Notes: generated from the letters alone by a model not told the origin. DNA of 64,000 nt from Capniomyces stellatus (GCA_001661515.1 LUVW01000018.1:268177-332176); one strand, 5' to 3'. Numbered from the stretch's first letter, positions 13,124-25,821 are shown. A program made the numbers and translations.

Positions 13124-15608
13124 ATGAATGTTATTAGCAGCTACAGAAAGCTAAGGCCTCAAACTCTGATACAGTCGAAGGTTTTCACAAGAAACAGTTA
13201 GTTGCTCTCCCTCAACTTTTTGTTAAATTATTATTTTTTTTGCCATCCAGACCAATGCAAGTATAAATGTGCAAAAGTAACGCAAGTATAATTAACTTTT
13301 GTAGAATGCAAAACTGTAAGGGGAATGCCTGATCGGTTTGATCTTGACTGTAGAAAAAAAGCATTCCTCCAAAATAAAGGAAGAGAAATGGCAGTACTAA
13401 ATGGATTCAAAGAGGCAAGATATAAGTTCCAACTCACATTTTGAAAGGCTGTTAGACTATGGTTTACAATTATAAATAGATCAAGTTAATTTAATGTTTA
13501 ATTATAAACAATTGCCTAACCAAGCTCAAAAAGTTGGAGTAAGGCTAGAAACTGTTGATATTAAACTCAGAAATGTATGAATTAAACCCATTTTTAGATC
13601 CAAACACCATTACTTGAACATGCCTCCACCTTTCTAAGAACCTTAGGTACCTCGAGCGATGTAGCTACAAAGGAGATATATGCATTTAACGATAGGAATG
13701 ACGATTTTATAGCTATTAGACCTGAAGGAACTGCAGGTACAGCTCTTATCACAATAAATGTCTATTAAACTAATGGTTGCTTGTGAAAGACTCCATATCA
13801 TGCTTTTTCTTTTCTTCTCTTTAATTAAAAAAAAATAACAATCCACGAATTGAATCAAGAAACCTCATAACCACTTGTATGTGCATACTACCAATAACCT
13901 TGTCACAGGTGTTGCGAGGGCCCTGATAACAAATGGTTTAGAGCATAAAATGCCACAGAAATACTATTATTACGGCCCAATGTTTCGACATGAACGCCCT
14001 CAACGTGGAAGACTTCGCCAGGTATTTTAAGGTCAAATAGCTACGCTAATACGCAGAAAAGGCAAACCATTAAAACAATACTTATTAACACACTTCTAAC
14101 TATACTAGTTTGACCAGTTTGGAGTTGAAACCTATGGCGTCCATCACCCTACCGCCGATGTAGAAAGCATTCTTATGGCATGGAACTTTATAGACAGCAT
14201 AGGGTTTTCCGGGAACTCAAAGGTTTGTTTTTATACATACTCTTTACGCATCTTTATCAAAGTATACACCCGGCTTCAACCGCTACCATAGTTGAAACCC
14301 GATATAGTTGACTTTTCTGCTTTCTTTTTTTTTTTGTATTCTTGGCTCAAACTTGAACCCACTTTTGGTCGGCCAGCAGTTTTCAAAATAATGTTTGCAT
14401 CTCCCTACCTGGAACGCCAAATATTTTTTATTAGATCAAAATAAACACACTAGGAGACCTGAAATCAAGAGAAACGTATCTAGAGTCTCTTACAAAATTC
14501 CTATTAGAAAAAAAGGATCGCTTATCCAGAGACAGTATTGATAGGTAATATAAATAAATAAAAGCACTATCCCTAATTAGACCAAATTATAATGTTTATC
14601 CTTCGGCACTCTAGCTATACTTTGCATTCTATTTCATTTGTATAATAGGCTAAGCAAAAACCCGCTGCGTATACTAGACTCTAAAGATCCTGAAGATATC
14701 AGCATTTTGACTGAAGCGCCCACTATCACAGAGTACTTGACAGAAACTGCTCAAAGACATTTTAGATTTGTTACTGATGCCCTTTCTGCTCTCAAAATTC
14801 CATTTGTAATCGATACTCGATTGGTTCGTGGGCTAGATTACTATGACCATACGGTTTATGAAATAGTGACAGAAAGCGAGGCACTAGGAAAGTCACAATG
14901 CTCGGTGCTGGCTGGTGGAAGGTATAACGGACTTTTTAAAACTCTTGGAGGGTCTAAGGATATACCAGGCGTTGGGTAAGTCACCTGATATTTTATTCTT
15001 TTATATTAAATTAAAAAAGACTATCAGATATTCACACTAATACAACAACAAGCATCTATAAACGTCAATTGGCTTCTAAAAGTGGGTTCCTTTTTTAATA
15101 AAATTAAAAAAGAAAAAGATTATGAATTCTATTTTGCCAACTAAAGTGTATATAATTTAATTGACATACCTCTAGCTGGGCTGCAGGAATTGATAGGCTA
15201 CTGCTTTTGGTTGACGAAAAAAAACTAGATCCGCCTCCTTTGTCTGTTGCTATCATTCTTGTTCCAGACTCTTCAGATCTACATAGTAGCGGACAAGCCA
15301 AACGGGAGCTGAGTACAAATGTGGCAAGCTTCGGCTATAAAGTCATGGATAATCTAATTAAAAGCAAAATACATGTCAATTTGGTACACTCGACCAACAA
15401 CACAGCAGCAGACCAATCGCCTTACCCATCACTTGCTAAACAATTGAAAATGTCAATTGACTCAAACCCACGATATGTAGCAATTATAGGCGGTGCAGAA
15501 ACAGAAAAAAAAACTGTCATCCTACGTGACCTTAAACTAAAAACGCAAGTAGAGCTTTCCAATGACAAACTTTCCGAGTTCCTGTCTAATAATAGTCGAG
15601 CTATATGA
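13124..15608 (+). CDS. hisS: Histidyl-tRNA synthetase, bacterial/organellar type, 8 exons, 472 aa
   Basis: Class II synthetase that charges tRNA-His, probably in mitochondria. Exons: 13124-13196, 13305-13414, 13598-13736, 13909-14021, 14109-14222, 14435-14544, 14649-14975, 15176-15608; total 1419 nt in one frame. Motif 2 near residues 133-145 reads [13 protein letters not shown]; the HisA motif [14 protein letters not shown] is near 278-291; motif 3 [10 protein letters not shown] is near 331-340. The wording of motif 2 is the bacterial form, not the usual eukaryotic cytosolic form. Residues 1-25 are basic, Ser/Thr-containing and free of acidic residues, as in a mitochondrial presequence, before the catalytic domain opens at [10 protein letters not shown]. 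Intron 2 (13415-13597) has a GC donor (GAG|GCAAGA), supported because [14 protein letters not shown] joins in frame. The start is the first ATG in frame. Whether a separate cytosolic HisRS exists lies outside the window. Confidence 0.93.
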
Positions 15609-16661
15609 TGCTGCTATAGTTCAAGTTGCTGATGATAACACCACTTTTGTTGTCAGTTTTTCATCACTTTTAACTACTAATAAATTCTTCCTTTATGCAT
15701 CTGGCTACTTTTCCTTACTATTAGTTTAGACTATACATTACACAAATTTAGCTTTTTTTTTCACTGAAATTATATTATACATTATACAAATTTAGCCTTT
15801 TTATTGAAATTGTTTTACACATTATACAACTTTAGATCTAGATCGGCATAAAGTTTAGTCTAGATCTGCACCTCATAGTTACATTTCATTTTAATTTATT
15901 TTTCCTATTGAGCAATTTCAGCGACCACTCACGATCTTGAAAAACGATATCGCTGATTCTAGAACTAAGGTTGTTTAAAATCGTGCCCTACTATGCCAAT
16001 GGTATTGCTATTTGACTGGTGCTGATTAAAATGCGTAACCGGCAAATTGTAAAATGTAAAATGTAAAGTTGGCAGTTGTAAACAAGTGGGAAACCCCCAT
16101 TGAAAAGTGACAACATAATATTATATGCCAACTTACAATACCATTGGCCTGCAGTAAACGTGACGAATGTTTATGGTTGGCTAAAATATATCTCTGCTTT
16201 ACTGTCGATTACATTCTAATCGCCCTAAAATTCACATTTTTACCATTTTGCTTTTTAATGCAGACAACTTTTACTTTTACTTTTACTTATATTTAGTTTT
16301 TTTTTAGTAGCTGAAAATCAATAAAATATCATGGTATTGGAAACTATAACAGGCATATCGTATAAAAATGGATTTTCAATTTTAGTACAACTGACTTTGT
16401 TTTTGGTAATGAAAATCGCTTTAGCTTTAAAGACAATCATTTTTTAATTACCAAAACTCGTGGTTGGCTCAAGTTTGGTTCAGTGCATGTCAAATTAACT
16501 AAATGGATATAATCCATTGCTAATTAACTATGGTACAAAATTGTCGCTGACACTTGCTTTACAGCCTTAAACTTGGCATACTAACCCAACCAAATGTCGG
16601 TACTTAAAGCCAATGGTTTTAGATTACTGGCGCAGAGTTGTTTTAAACTTGGGTGGGGAGA

Positions 16662-16678
16662 GGGGGGGGGGGGGGNNN

Positions 16679-16710
<32 letters not shown>
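16662..16710 (+). repeat. Poly-G homopolymer interrupted by an NNN gap
   Basis: Fourteen G, then NNN at 16676-16678, then thirty-two G, all in noncoding DNA preceded by a G-rich lead (gggtggggaga). The Ns mark unresolved sequence, so the true length, and even continuity of the contig here, is uncertain. Confidence 0.95.
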
Positions 16711-16711
<1 letters not shown>

Positions 16712-17569
16712 ATAACTTGAAGTTAAAAGTAATGTTGCCATGATATTGAATATGGCTCTGTAATTTTAACTAGTATGGTGTAACCAAGCTAACTGACCTG
16801 CAATAACTATTACACTTCCTAAAAAAACCCCCATTTTGCATTAATTGTAAGCATAGCACGAATTCGGTAATTTCTTCAAACTCTCTTTTGATGTGTATAT
16901 CACTATCACACTAATGAGATTAGATACTGCTTTTTACAGAAAATGTGGGTGTAACAGTTATTTGGGGTATTGTTTAGTTAGCTATAAAGGTGTTTTATTT
17001 CTTACAGTAAAAAAAAGTATTATCTTCCAATTATAGTTTAAAAGGATATAAGATTGAGAAAGTTTCTAATTACTTTAATGATCTGCCAAATATTAAGCAA
17101 AAGAGCATACTTGTATCACTTTTTCTATTATTTCATTTGCAAAAAAAGATTTGCAGTCGTATTTAGCCTAATAGTCAAAGCCAAATAAATCACCATTACT
17201 GTAATTGATGCTCAAGTCTTTATTTTACTAAATCAATCCCTAATAATAGCTAAATGCCCCATTAATTGGTGTATACACCATACTCTTTGCTTTAATATTA
17301 TACTCATTGACCTTAACTATACCAAGCTTGATTAAATTAGAGGGCCAAAGAAATAAAAAAGATCGCTACTACAAGTTTCCACAGCTGTAAACAATATGAA
17401 ACACGGGAGCCGTTTATAAACATGTTTATAAATAAGCGATCTGGCTTTGCGCTTAGCATTTCCACTTTTATAAACGTACATTCACTATCGCAACGAACTT
17501 GTATCATATCATATCAAATTAAATATATATGTTTATAAATACACTACAAGAGCAAAAATAAACCGAGCA

Positions 17570-18344
17570 CTCAATACATAAAAGAAAGCATAACGGGCAT
17601 TATAACAACTTCAGGTAGATAACCGAATTTGCGTTAGTGTAAAACGATGAGATATATAAATTTATGCTAGTAATCTGTGTCTATTTATCAATCCTGGGGT
17701 GTGATTTTAAACTAATAAAGTAACGTTATTATTAATAGACCACAACGTAAATTCATCTTTGACAAAGAACAAGAAATCAACCACGACCTAAAGATTAAAG
17801 GTAAGCAATGCACAAGTATATCCTTGTAGATATAACCAAACACCATGACTAGCTCTTGTGGTTTAGACTTGTGTGTGGCTTATATATAAAACCACACTAA
17901 TTCGCGATCAATGTCTATTTCTGACCCTGTACTTTGGGTTTACAAATGATATTTACTCTGTTAATTTTAATTATCTGTGATTATTTATAATTATTTATTG
18001 ATCTCATTTATGACTTTATTTTTTTAATAATTAGCCATCTTTTATTTACACAGTAAAAAGGACGACTACGAATTAGCTCTATTGCGAGAACAAAAGGTAA
18101 TAACTTTAAATTAGTATATGATTATTGGATGCGAGCTATCATCACCAATCAAATCGGTTGGGCGTGGGGTATAAAAGTAAGCTTCGTAATAAAAGTAGGC
18201 ACAAATACAAACTTATCCCCACAGTTAAACGTGCAAAAATCAGTATATATATACGATAGTAGTGTTGCTCTATTTGCGTACTTTGATATGATTTGGCTAT
18301 ATCAGCTAGTACACAAACAAGATAACATCACTCACTACTTGTGA
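17570..18344 (+). CDS. Possible small spliced gene, partial, unrecognised
   Basis: Three to four exon-like stretches join in one open frame with canonical sites. They are a stretch ending 17614 (AG|GTAGAT), 17739-17800 (acceptor ATTAATAG, donor GTAAGC), 18035-18096 (acceptor AATTAG, donor GTAATA) and 18225-18344 (acceptor CCCCACAG, ending in TGA). The joined protein includes FRPQRKFIFDKEQEINHDLK and, after the next junction, KKDDYELALLREQK, a charged composition unlike the AT-rich surroundings. I could not find a convincing ATG exon, and I do not recognise the protein. It could be a short real gene, a decayed gene, or chance. The last exon is the least certain. Confidence 0.25.
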
Positions 18345-18445
18345 GAAAATAATGACATCACTTGCAAAAAAAATAAAAAATATATATATAACAGAAATTA
18401 AAAGACATTACCTCTATTTAAGGTGATTTGAGATATTACTATTAC

Positions 18446-18473
18446 GGGGGGAAGGGGGAGGGGGGGGGAGGGG
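18446..18473 (+). repeat. G-quadruplex-forming tract
   Basis: Four G-runs of 6, 5, 9 and 4 bases are separated only by AA, A and A. This meets the usual G3+N1-7 pattern four times over. It lies about 950 bases upstream of the Medusa-like start codon. Confidence 0.7.
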
Positions 18474-18659
18474 AAAAGTATATACGCTTGAGTGTATGGA
18501 AGCAGTAATATGATAAAAATACGATACATGACTTATAAAAGACCGGGACACATCGACTTAGTACTTGGATGCCCTAAAAATACTAGATCGTATTAATAAC
18601 TACAACAGCTTTGGCTAATCAAATTGAATTTAAATTTGCAACAAGTCCGCACTCACCTT

Positions 18660-18830
18660 CAGTCTCAATACCCAATTCAAATACACTAGAAAAAGAGTAA
18701 AAAAAAAAGCAAGTAAAAGAAAGCAAGTGAAAGAAAGAGTGTGTGTAAAAGGAAAAGAGAGAGAGTAGAAGAAAAAGAAAGCAAGTAAAAGAAAAAGAGT
18801 GTGTGTAAAAGGAAAAAAGAAAAGAAAGTA
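18660..18830 (+). repeat. Purine-rich imperfect tandem duplication
   Basis: A purine block built of GCAAGTAAAAGAAA-type and AGAGTGTGTGTAAAAGGAAAA-type segments appears twice (about 18708-18765 and 18780-18830) with small differences. It is noncoding as far as I can see. Confidence 0.6.
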
Positions 18831-18986
18831 TGATTAGTTCAAGCAATTTAGGTGTGACAAATCTGAATTGACTAAACACTCAATGCTTGTATGTTATATA
18901 AATATAAAAAATAAATCAGCTTACTGCTGGGGATGAATATGTTAAAAAGCTAGACTTCGAAATCTTTATAAACTCGATACCATAGC

Positions 18987-19014
18987 AGCAAAGCAAAGCA
19001 AAGCAAAGCAAAGC
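18987..19014 (+). repeat. (AGCAA)n short tandem repeat
   Basis: About five and a half perfect copies of a pentanucleotide in noncoding DNA upstream of the Medusa-like gene. Confidence 0.85.
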
Positions 19015-19425
19015 GCAACTAAATTATAAATTGTATATATATATAGCTAGTAAATAAAACACTAGTGGTATTTGTTACATTCATCATTTTAGAAAACACT
19101 TGTAGAGAGATATTTTAAATAAAAGCTAGCTTTGGAATTTGCTTCAATATTGCCACTCTCTTCTTCCGATCATTCCTATCATACACACTCTAAACACTGA
19201 CATTTATACAATAGCACCACTATACTTGGTTTTTATTAAATAATAGTATAGCACGGTTGTAATATATATTTTACATTTGTATCTGTATATATAACTAGAT
19301 ACTTATATTACGCGCTCACATAGCCTAAAGTACATCCAAATGCATATAAACGACTAAAACCAAAGCATAACTAAATTTTAGAAAAACAAAAAAAAACAAC
19401 TCCCCATCTCATTCAACAAGGAAAA

Positions 19426-22400
19426 ATGATACTTTTGCCACATGCATATGAGCGCACTGCAGAAACAGGGGATCAAGGAGTTACAGATGTTGAAAACAGC
19501 TTGGGTGCCAAAAACAATGTCAGCCCACAACAGATAAAGATGTGGACAAATCAGCACATACCAATAGATTATAGCCACAATTCAGTCGAGCTGAACCTAA
19601 ACTCAATATTCAACCAGCCGCAAAAATTCCAAGACAGCTTAAGCAACCCAGACTCAGGGGACATCTTTAAAAACACGCAAATGAATAGGAACCATATAGT
19701 ATACAACACACTTTCTCTGAACGATACCACATCGGCGCCAGTATACAAAGGCACTGATATTCAGAGCTCTTTTTATGGAATGAAAGAGTACCCGGGTACA
19801 TTGAATCACAGTAAGTAAATTGACCAAGAGATAACACAGTTTTATTCCTTATATTTTACAATTAGCAAGATGGTATTTACTGTTTACCATCTGTTATGTG
19901 GAACCCATAGTCTATTGTTTACAGCCTATGTTCAAGTTGGTAATATTTGTAACAATTGCTAACAATCAGGCATATTTGTTGCTGTTGGATATTAGATGGC
20001 GATGTTACCAGGCAAACACACGTTTCTAACCCTAACTACCAAGTTTTTGGAGGAACAGACTCCTTTGGAAATGCAATGGGTAACTACTGCTTTGATATGG
20101 GGCAAAACAACATATCAAACCCCGGTGAAAATTACAACATTGACCAAATTGTATACCAGAATCTGCTAGGCAAGCAGGCAAAATCAGACACAGCCTTCTT
20201 CATGGATACTTTTGGCCAATCAATGGGTCCAAAGTCGCAGATGATTAGGTGTAAAAACATATCACCTATGGCCATGATGGGAGACCCAAACTTGAAAAAT
20301 CTTAACAATATGCATCTAGCCTCGCTGGGATCGCCAGGAATGTTGGCTTCGGGTGATCATTCGAATCTTCAGGGCTCGCTCCTTAACAAGGCAAACTTGG
20401 TGTTTGATGGCGACTTGGACTCTCTAGCCAATGATTGGTATGTGTGCTAACCAACTTACTATTCAAAGTGTAAAATTGCAAATTGGATAGCGTGCAATAT
20501 TGCATTATAATATATTAAACCCGGTGTGATACAACTTTATAAATAGGTCCGCTGACGAAAAGACTTGCAGCAGAAGGCTGGTTCAATTTTGGAGAAAAAA
20601 CGATAAATGTAACATAATCTGTACATTTAGACCCATCAATGCCTACGAACGAACACCAAACAGCATAGTCGTTTCGTGCATTTATTGGGAGAACAAAAAG
20701 GACTACTTTATTACAAGTGTTGATTGCATCCACCTACTGGAGTCGCTGATCTCGGTAAGGTTTACTGTTGAAGAGAAGAACAGGATTAGAAGAAATCTCG
20801 AAGGGTTTAGACCCTTGACTGCCAGCAAATGCAGAACAGACTCAGCGGACTTTTTCAAGCTTATTATGTCTTTTCCAAACCCTAAGCCTCGCAATATAGA
20901 AAAAGACGTCAAGGTCTTTAGATGGAAGGCATTGTCATATGCATTGAAGAAAATCATCGGAAAATATGTAAATACTCCTACAACCATATATAAATATCTT
21001 ATTAGTAATATTGAGGCTAAAATTCATCCTTTTTTTTGTCTTATTGCTATAGACTTCCAGCTTCAGCAGCAACAAAAGCCATGTTATGCTTTCAAGAGCT
21101 CTAGGCTTAAAGAAACAGCCACTTGGATCATCCAAACTGATGAATGGTGTTGCTAGATACGACAATATTATGGCCAACAATGCTTCAAATAAACAGGTGA
21201 GTAAAATGTGCCTTTATTTGTTATAAAATGATGCGAGTGTAATACAATAGTAAAAAATGTGAACACCGGTGGGTAACTTTGTGCTTTTCGGGTTCTATTA
21301 TTCAATAACAAAGTAAAATTCTGAGCTGGTTTCTAAATTTATATCTCTAACTTTGCTTCAACCATTTTGCTATAGAAAATCAAGCCCAAAAATAGCCAGA
21401 CAAATTACAGTAGCCAAAATACCAACACAAAACACACAAGCATTAACACTAGTGGCTACACCTTAGCGAATGATGCAGGAGTGAAGAGCGACGAGGTATC
21501 GTTAGCCTCGATGCTCAGCAAAAGTGTCGAGCTTGGTGGCTACACAGAGCAGATAGGTAGTAAAAAAAGGAGTGCAATATGCGACAGCGATCACTCACTT
21601 AAAACGCTTAAAAATGGGTTTAATAGACCGTACAGCCAAAACGAGACACCAGCACAGCAAACTTGTAGCAACCAAACCCTCAAGAACGATTGTTTTGGAT
21701 ACTCTATTGATTCTATCTCAGAAGGCTATCTAAATACACTAGATCAAAGAGATAGCAGCAATAAGCAAGGCCTGGACAATTATAACCAATCTTCCAACAA
21801 CGGGTCCTCAGAGATTTATGGCAATGGACACAGTAGCCTTAATGTCAATGGCATCAGTAAAGAAACTTTGGATATCAATAATGCTCTATACAGCCAAATG
21901 CTGAGAGGTGGCGAGTTTAAGGGAGGACTGGTGGCGGAGAACTTCAATTCTTATGACAAAACTGACAATAGAAACAACGAATTGCTCTCGTCAAATAATT
22001 CAAGTGCAGTGACCACAGGTTCGTTTTATGAAAAGGGCAGTATTCTTTTGGACTCGTTTAATTTTAACTTGACAAATTCAAACGAAAGTGGCAACCAAGT
22101 TTCCCCAACAGAGACAATAGAATCAATTGACCAGCCTACGATTGCCACTTTGTTATCAAACTCGTACCTATACTCTAAAAACGACTCGTCTAATTTGTTC
22201 AACCAAGGTAACCAAATCTCCATGCTTTAACAACCAATGTCTTGTTTCTTTTAATGTGAGTGTATGTTTAGCCTAACAAACTTTAGCCAGTTGCACATTA
22301 TTAACTTTGAATTACTTTTTTAAAAACAAAAAGTAGAAGGAAAAGGATTTGTTGGTGAGAATGGGTTTGGTGGTCTTGTGGGGGATATGTGCAAAAGTAA

Positions 22401-22726
22401 TGGTCAGGTTATGCAATTCAATAATTACAGTTTGGAAAATACCGATGTGAAAATCAACAACATAGATATGGGCTTGAAGGATTTGTCTAACAACATTAAT
22501 ATCAACAAGTGCGTTGACAACAACTACAATATTCTGCCGCAGGTAAACGCTTACACACTACAATTGATTTACTGCACACATTTATTGCAACTGACTAAAA
22601 ATATACAACGAAACGCATGCTGTTTGTGTAATTACTAACGTATTGGTTAAACTCTCCGATTAGGTCGAATCATCGCTGCTCTTCAGCGGAATGGACTGCC
22701 AGAATCTTTCTATTTATAACAACTAA
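19426..22726 (+). CDS. medA: Medusa-like transcriptional regulator (DUF7082 domain), 7 exons, 830 aa
   Basis: Putative nuclear regulator. Family knowledge: Medusa (MedA) proteins control conidiation, adhesion and morphogenesis in filamentous fungi and carry the DUF7082 domain. Exons: 19426-19810, 19996-20437, 20547-20967, 21053-21196, 21376-22207, 22337-22542, 22664-22726; they sum to 2493 nt in one frame and all introns are GT-AG. The conserved block is residues 276-416, with RRLVQFWRK, SCIYWENKKDYFITSVD, VRFTVEEKNRIRRNLEGFRP and FPNPKPRNIEKDVKVF. The flanks are Asn/Ser-rich and look disordered. The first in-frame ATG was taken as start; an upstream leader exon is possible. Long gene-poor flanks fit a heavily regulated gene. 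The MedA assignment rests on the domain, not on overall similarity, so orthology is less sure than domain identity. Confidence 0.86.
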
Positions 22727-25700
22727 AAAAAACAGCACAAAAACAAAAATATGTCACCCTACTGGGTTTAGTTCGTGGAGAAGGCAAGGAGAAGGAGAGA
22801 TTGCCAAAATAAATACCAGAAAGCAAAAGTATATATAGCACAACCAAAGGCAAATTTTCAATCGCATATCACACAATTCAAAAGTTTTTTTTTTCATAAA
22901 AGTCTTTCTAAAAAAAAAGCAAGGTGGAGAGTTCAGGTTCGTTTTACAACGAAACTCTAAAACTCTTTCAAAGATAAGCATGGCATTAGAATCTTATGTA
23001 AATAACCTATTAACCCTTTTTAAAAAAAAATAAAGTAAAATGTACTTAATAAAGATATAAACATAAAATATAAAGTGTACTAGTAAGCTAGAATGTTTCA
23101 ATTTAGTTGGTGCTTATTTCTCAATGTACGATGAACAAGACTAGACATTAAAGGAAAATAATCAAGATGTAAACCAAAGCTAGTCTTGTGAGTTGATATT
23201 TTACTAGTCCTACAGCTCAGTTGATTTTTTTATTTTTAGTCAAGTTGGGCTATAACTCTAGCCATTAGAAAGAAAGAAAACATAATTTAAAGTAAACCAC
23301 CAAGACATGTATAAGTTTACAAACTCCCATCCTCTTTCCAATAGTAAATGCTTGTGCTTTTTTTTTTTAGCTCAACGCGTTTGTATACAGCGTTTCTTAC
23401 CCCACCCTTCAATTATGTAAGAAGTTTCAATTGTTCAATTACCCCCAGCATTATTAATGTACAAATCTAGCAGTACTATACACTGCTAATGAGATACTTG
23501 GTGAGTTTTAATTACAGATGTTGTCAATAAACCACATAAATAAAATAAAATAATAAAAGTTACAGGTGTTGCGGTGCCCTTGAGAACAGCAGCAGAGTTA
23601 TCTGCATTTTAACTCAACCAAAGCTCTGCAATAGAGAAATAAATGATTGCTTCAGTCCATTTACTTTGGTAGTGGATATAAAAAGATATATATGTGGATA
23701 TTGGGTTTGTTATACCTTCAACATATGTTAATGTAAACAAATATTGAAAATTGCGTAAAGTCTTCAAACTGACCCCATCGGGCCTCGGGCTTTCCCAAGA
23801 TTCGTTTATCTTTGCTTTTCAATTGTTGAGTCTTTTTTTTCAAAATATATTTTGCTTCTATGCTTTGTTGTGCTGATTCTGTTGCCAATAAAATCACGTA
23901 AATAAAATAGAATTGTTCTTCTTGATCAAGCTAGAAAGCAAGCTTTAATTCCAACATGAAAGCTCGGCTTTTTTTTAACTGTTGAACTCTAATTTTTTTA
24001 TTTATTTTTCGTTAAAATACTTTTATTTTTTATTTTTCATTTATTTTTAGTTAAAATATTTTTGTTTTCTTGGTTTATTTGGTTTATTTATTTTTAGTGA
24101 GGGTTTTTTTTTGGTTTTTAGACATATTATTTGTACGTTGTCTTGGCATTATCAATTAATCGCAGATAATTTAAAGTTATATTAATAGCCCAAGTTGTGA
24201 TAAAAAAAGCAATGTAATTCCCGGTAAGTAAAAAAAAAAGCACAAAAAGGCCTCTTTATTGGTGTAATTTTGCAAAAAAAAAAAAAATGTAGATGTAAAG
24301 CCAAAGCAATGGATATTAGCTAATGTTTTTTCTAGAGCTTTGAAACCCGAGTACGATTGAGTAGCAATAGCAGAAAGTCGAACTTCGTACATAAACAATG
24401 AACGAGTTATGCAAAACAACCAGCAGCAATGGTAATAATAGCAGCGAATAGCAAACGTAAAGTTGGGATTGGAATTAAAATTGGAGCATAAGCAAATTGG
24501 GCAAGCTAATTTGTTGAACGGGGTTTGCTAATTATTGAAAAGCGAATCTGAACATTAAAAAAGCTTTCCATCAAGAAGTGGCAACTAAGTAGGGGCAACC
24601 CGACTACTAAGAACCGAATGGTTGGCTATAGAATATGTTGTTTATGTAAACCGTACATTAGAACATAAACAAAAGTCTTACAATTTGCACTTTCAAGCCA
24701 GTTGTCTGTCAGAACGTCACGGGTAGCCAAATAAAAGGCTTCCTGGAAGCTAAAAAAAAAAAGCCAACCCTGCCTAATTTGGCAAAATCATGTTATTCAG
24801 TAGGTTGAGAAAAGAGTAGGAGCAATGAATATTGACCTGTCAAAGGGCCAAGATTGCAGCAATTATGCACCCCATTTCTATAAATTTGGCACAAAAAACA
24901 TAGAACAGCTTAAAAAAAATCACAGTATTAAGAATAAAGAACGATATTAAACGGTATACATCCCCTATATTTGGCATACCAGCCTTGAGACACGGAGTTA
25001 TGGGATATTATGATTAACATAACATGAATGCGAGAAATCTGTACTTTTTCTCATTTGTTAAATAATAAGTTTTTTTCCAAAACTTTCCAAACGCTTTTGG
25101 TAGGCAAATTAAATTGGGAGTTTATTAATGTGGGGCTAATTAAGTGGTGCAACAAATTCCAGATATTTATTGAACAATTAGATCAATCTAGAATAAATGA
25201 ACATCAAAGAGAATAATTGAACTTGTAATAAGAGCGAAAAAGTGAAAAAGTTCTGTTCATTTATTTTTTGCTCAGGAATTTCAAGTTTGTGGAACAAATT
25301 TGTTATAATATCAGTCCTTGGAGATATCAAAGTAATCCTAGTATCTTAATCAAAATATCCTTTAAAAACACAACCTTTATTTGTATTTCACACATTTATC
25401 TATACCGAATATACTACAGTGTATATACGCCTGACAGTTTCCCTTAACAAGAACAAGAGCAAGAGCTACTCAAATAAGTTTAAGCTACCTTTTTCTCACT
25501 CTTTTTCTAAAGAAAGAAAAACTATACTACAGACTTTACTACACTTGGCTTGGTAACAATATCTAGCAATAACGATAGTAAACAGCTTTAAATAGTATAT
25601 CCACACGCATACTTGTTTGCTTTCGCACAAAGTTTATCCTGTGGTACGTTGATATAAACCTTTTTTTATAAACAAGAAACCCAAGCGTTAAAGAGAGAAA

Positions 25701-25821
25701 CGCCGAAACGAGAATAAAAGGAAAATAAAAGAAGACGAAGTAAATAAAGTTTACAATAAATACAGCTTTATAGAGCCGATAAGATAAATACATTGAGATA
25801 GAACAAAACAGAGCCATATAA
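22727..25821. other. 3.1-kb intergenic region
   Basis: AT-rich DNA after the Medusa-like gene and before the hydrolase. An AATAAA at about 23029 could end the upstream transcript. Open frames here are short, lack family features and have homopolymer-rich codons. No RNA gene or mobile element was recognised. The last 300 bases are an A-rich leader to the hydrolase. Confidence 0.6.

Larger units (their letters stand above)
15609..19425. other. 3.8-kb gene-poor region with G-rich tracts
   Basis: AT-rich region between HisRS and the Medusa-like gene. It contains a poly-G run interrupted by NNN (16662-16710), a possible small spliced gene (17570-18344), a G-quadruplex-like tract (18446-18473), a purine-rich imperfect duplication (about 18660-18830) and an (AGCAA)n run (18987-19014). 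The last kilobase probably contains the regulator's promoter and 5' leader. No tRNA or snRNA was recognised. Confidence 0.6.

Noticed and set aside
13251..13304. Alternative HisRS exon starting after CCATCCAG at 13250
   Set aside because: It runs into an in-frame stop; using the TTTGTAG acceptor at 13304 restores the conserved TVRGMPD start of the catalytic domain.
22208..22230. Stop codon at 22228-22230 as the end of the Medusa-like gene
   Set aside because: A GTAACC donor at 22208 joins in phase to 22337 and on to 22664, giving a longer continuous frame with canonical sites, although the unspliced end cannot be fully excluded.
24825..24950. 41-codon ORF starting MNIDLSKGQDC
   Set aside because: Short, isolated, no recognised family or splice partner; consistent with chance.
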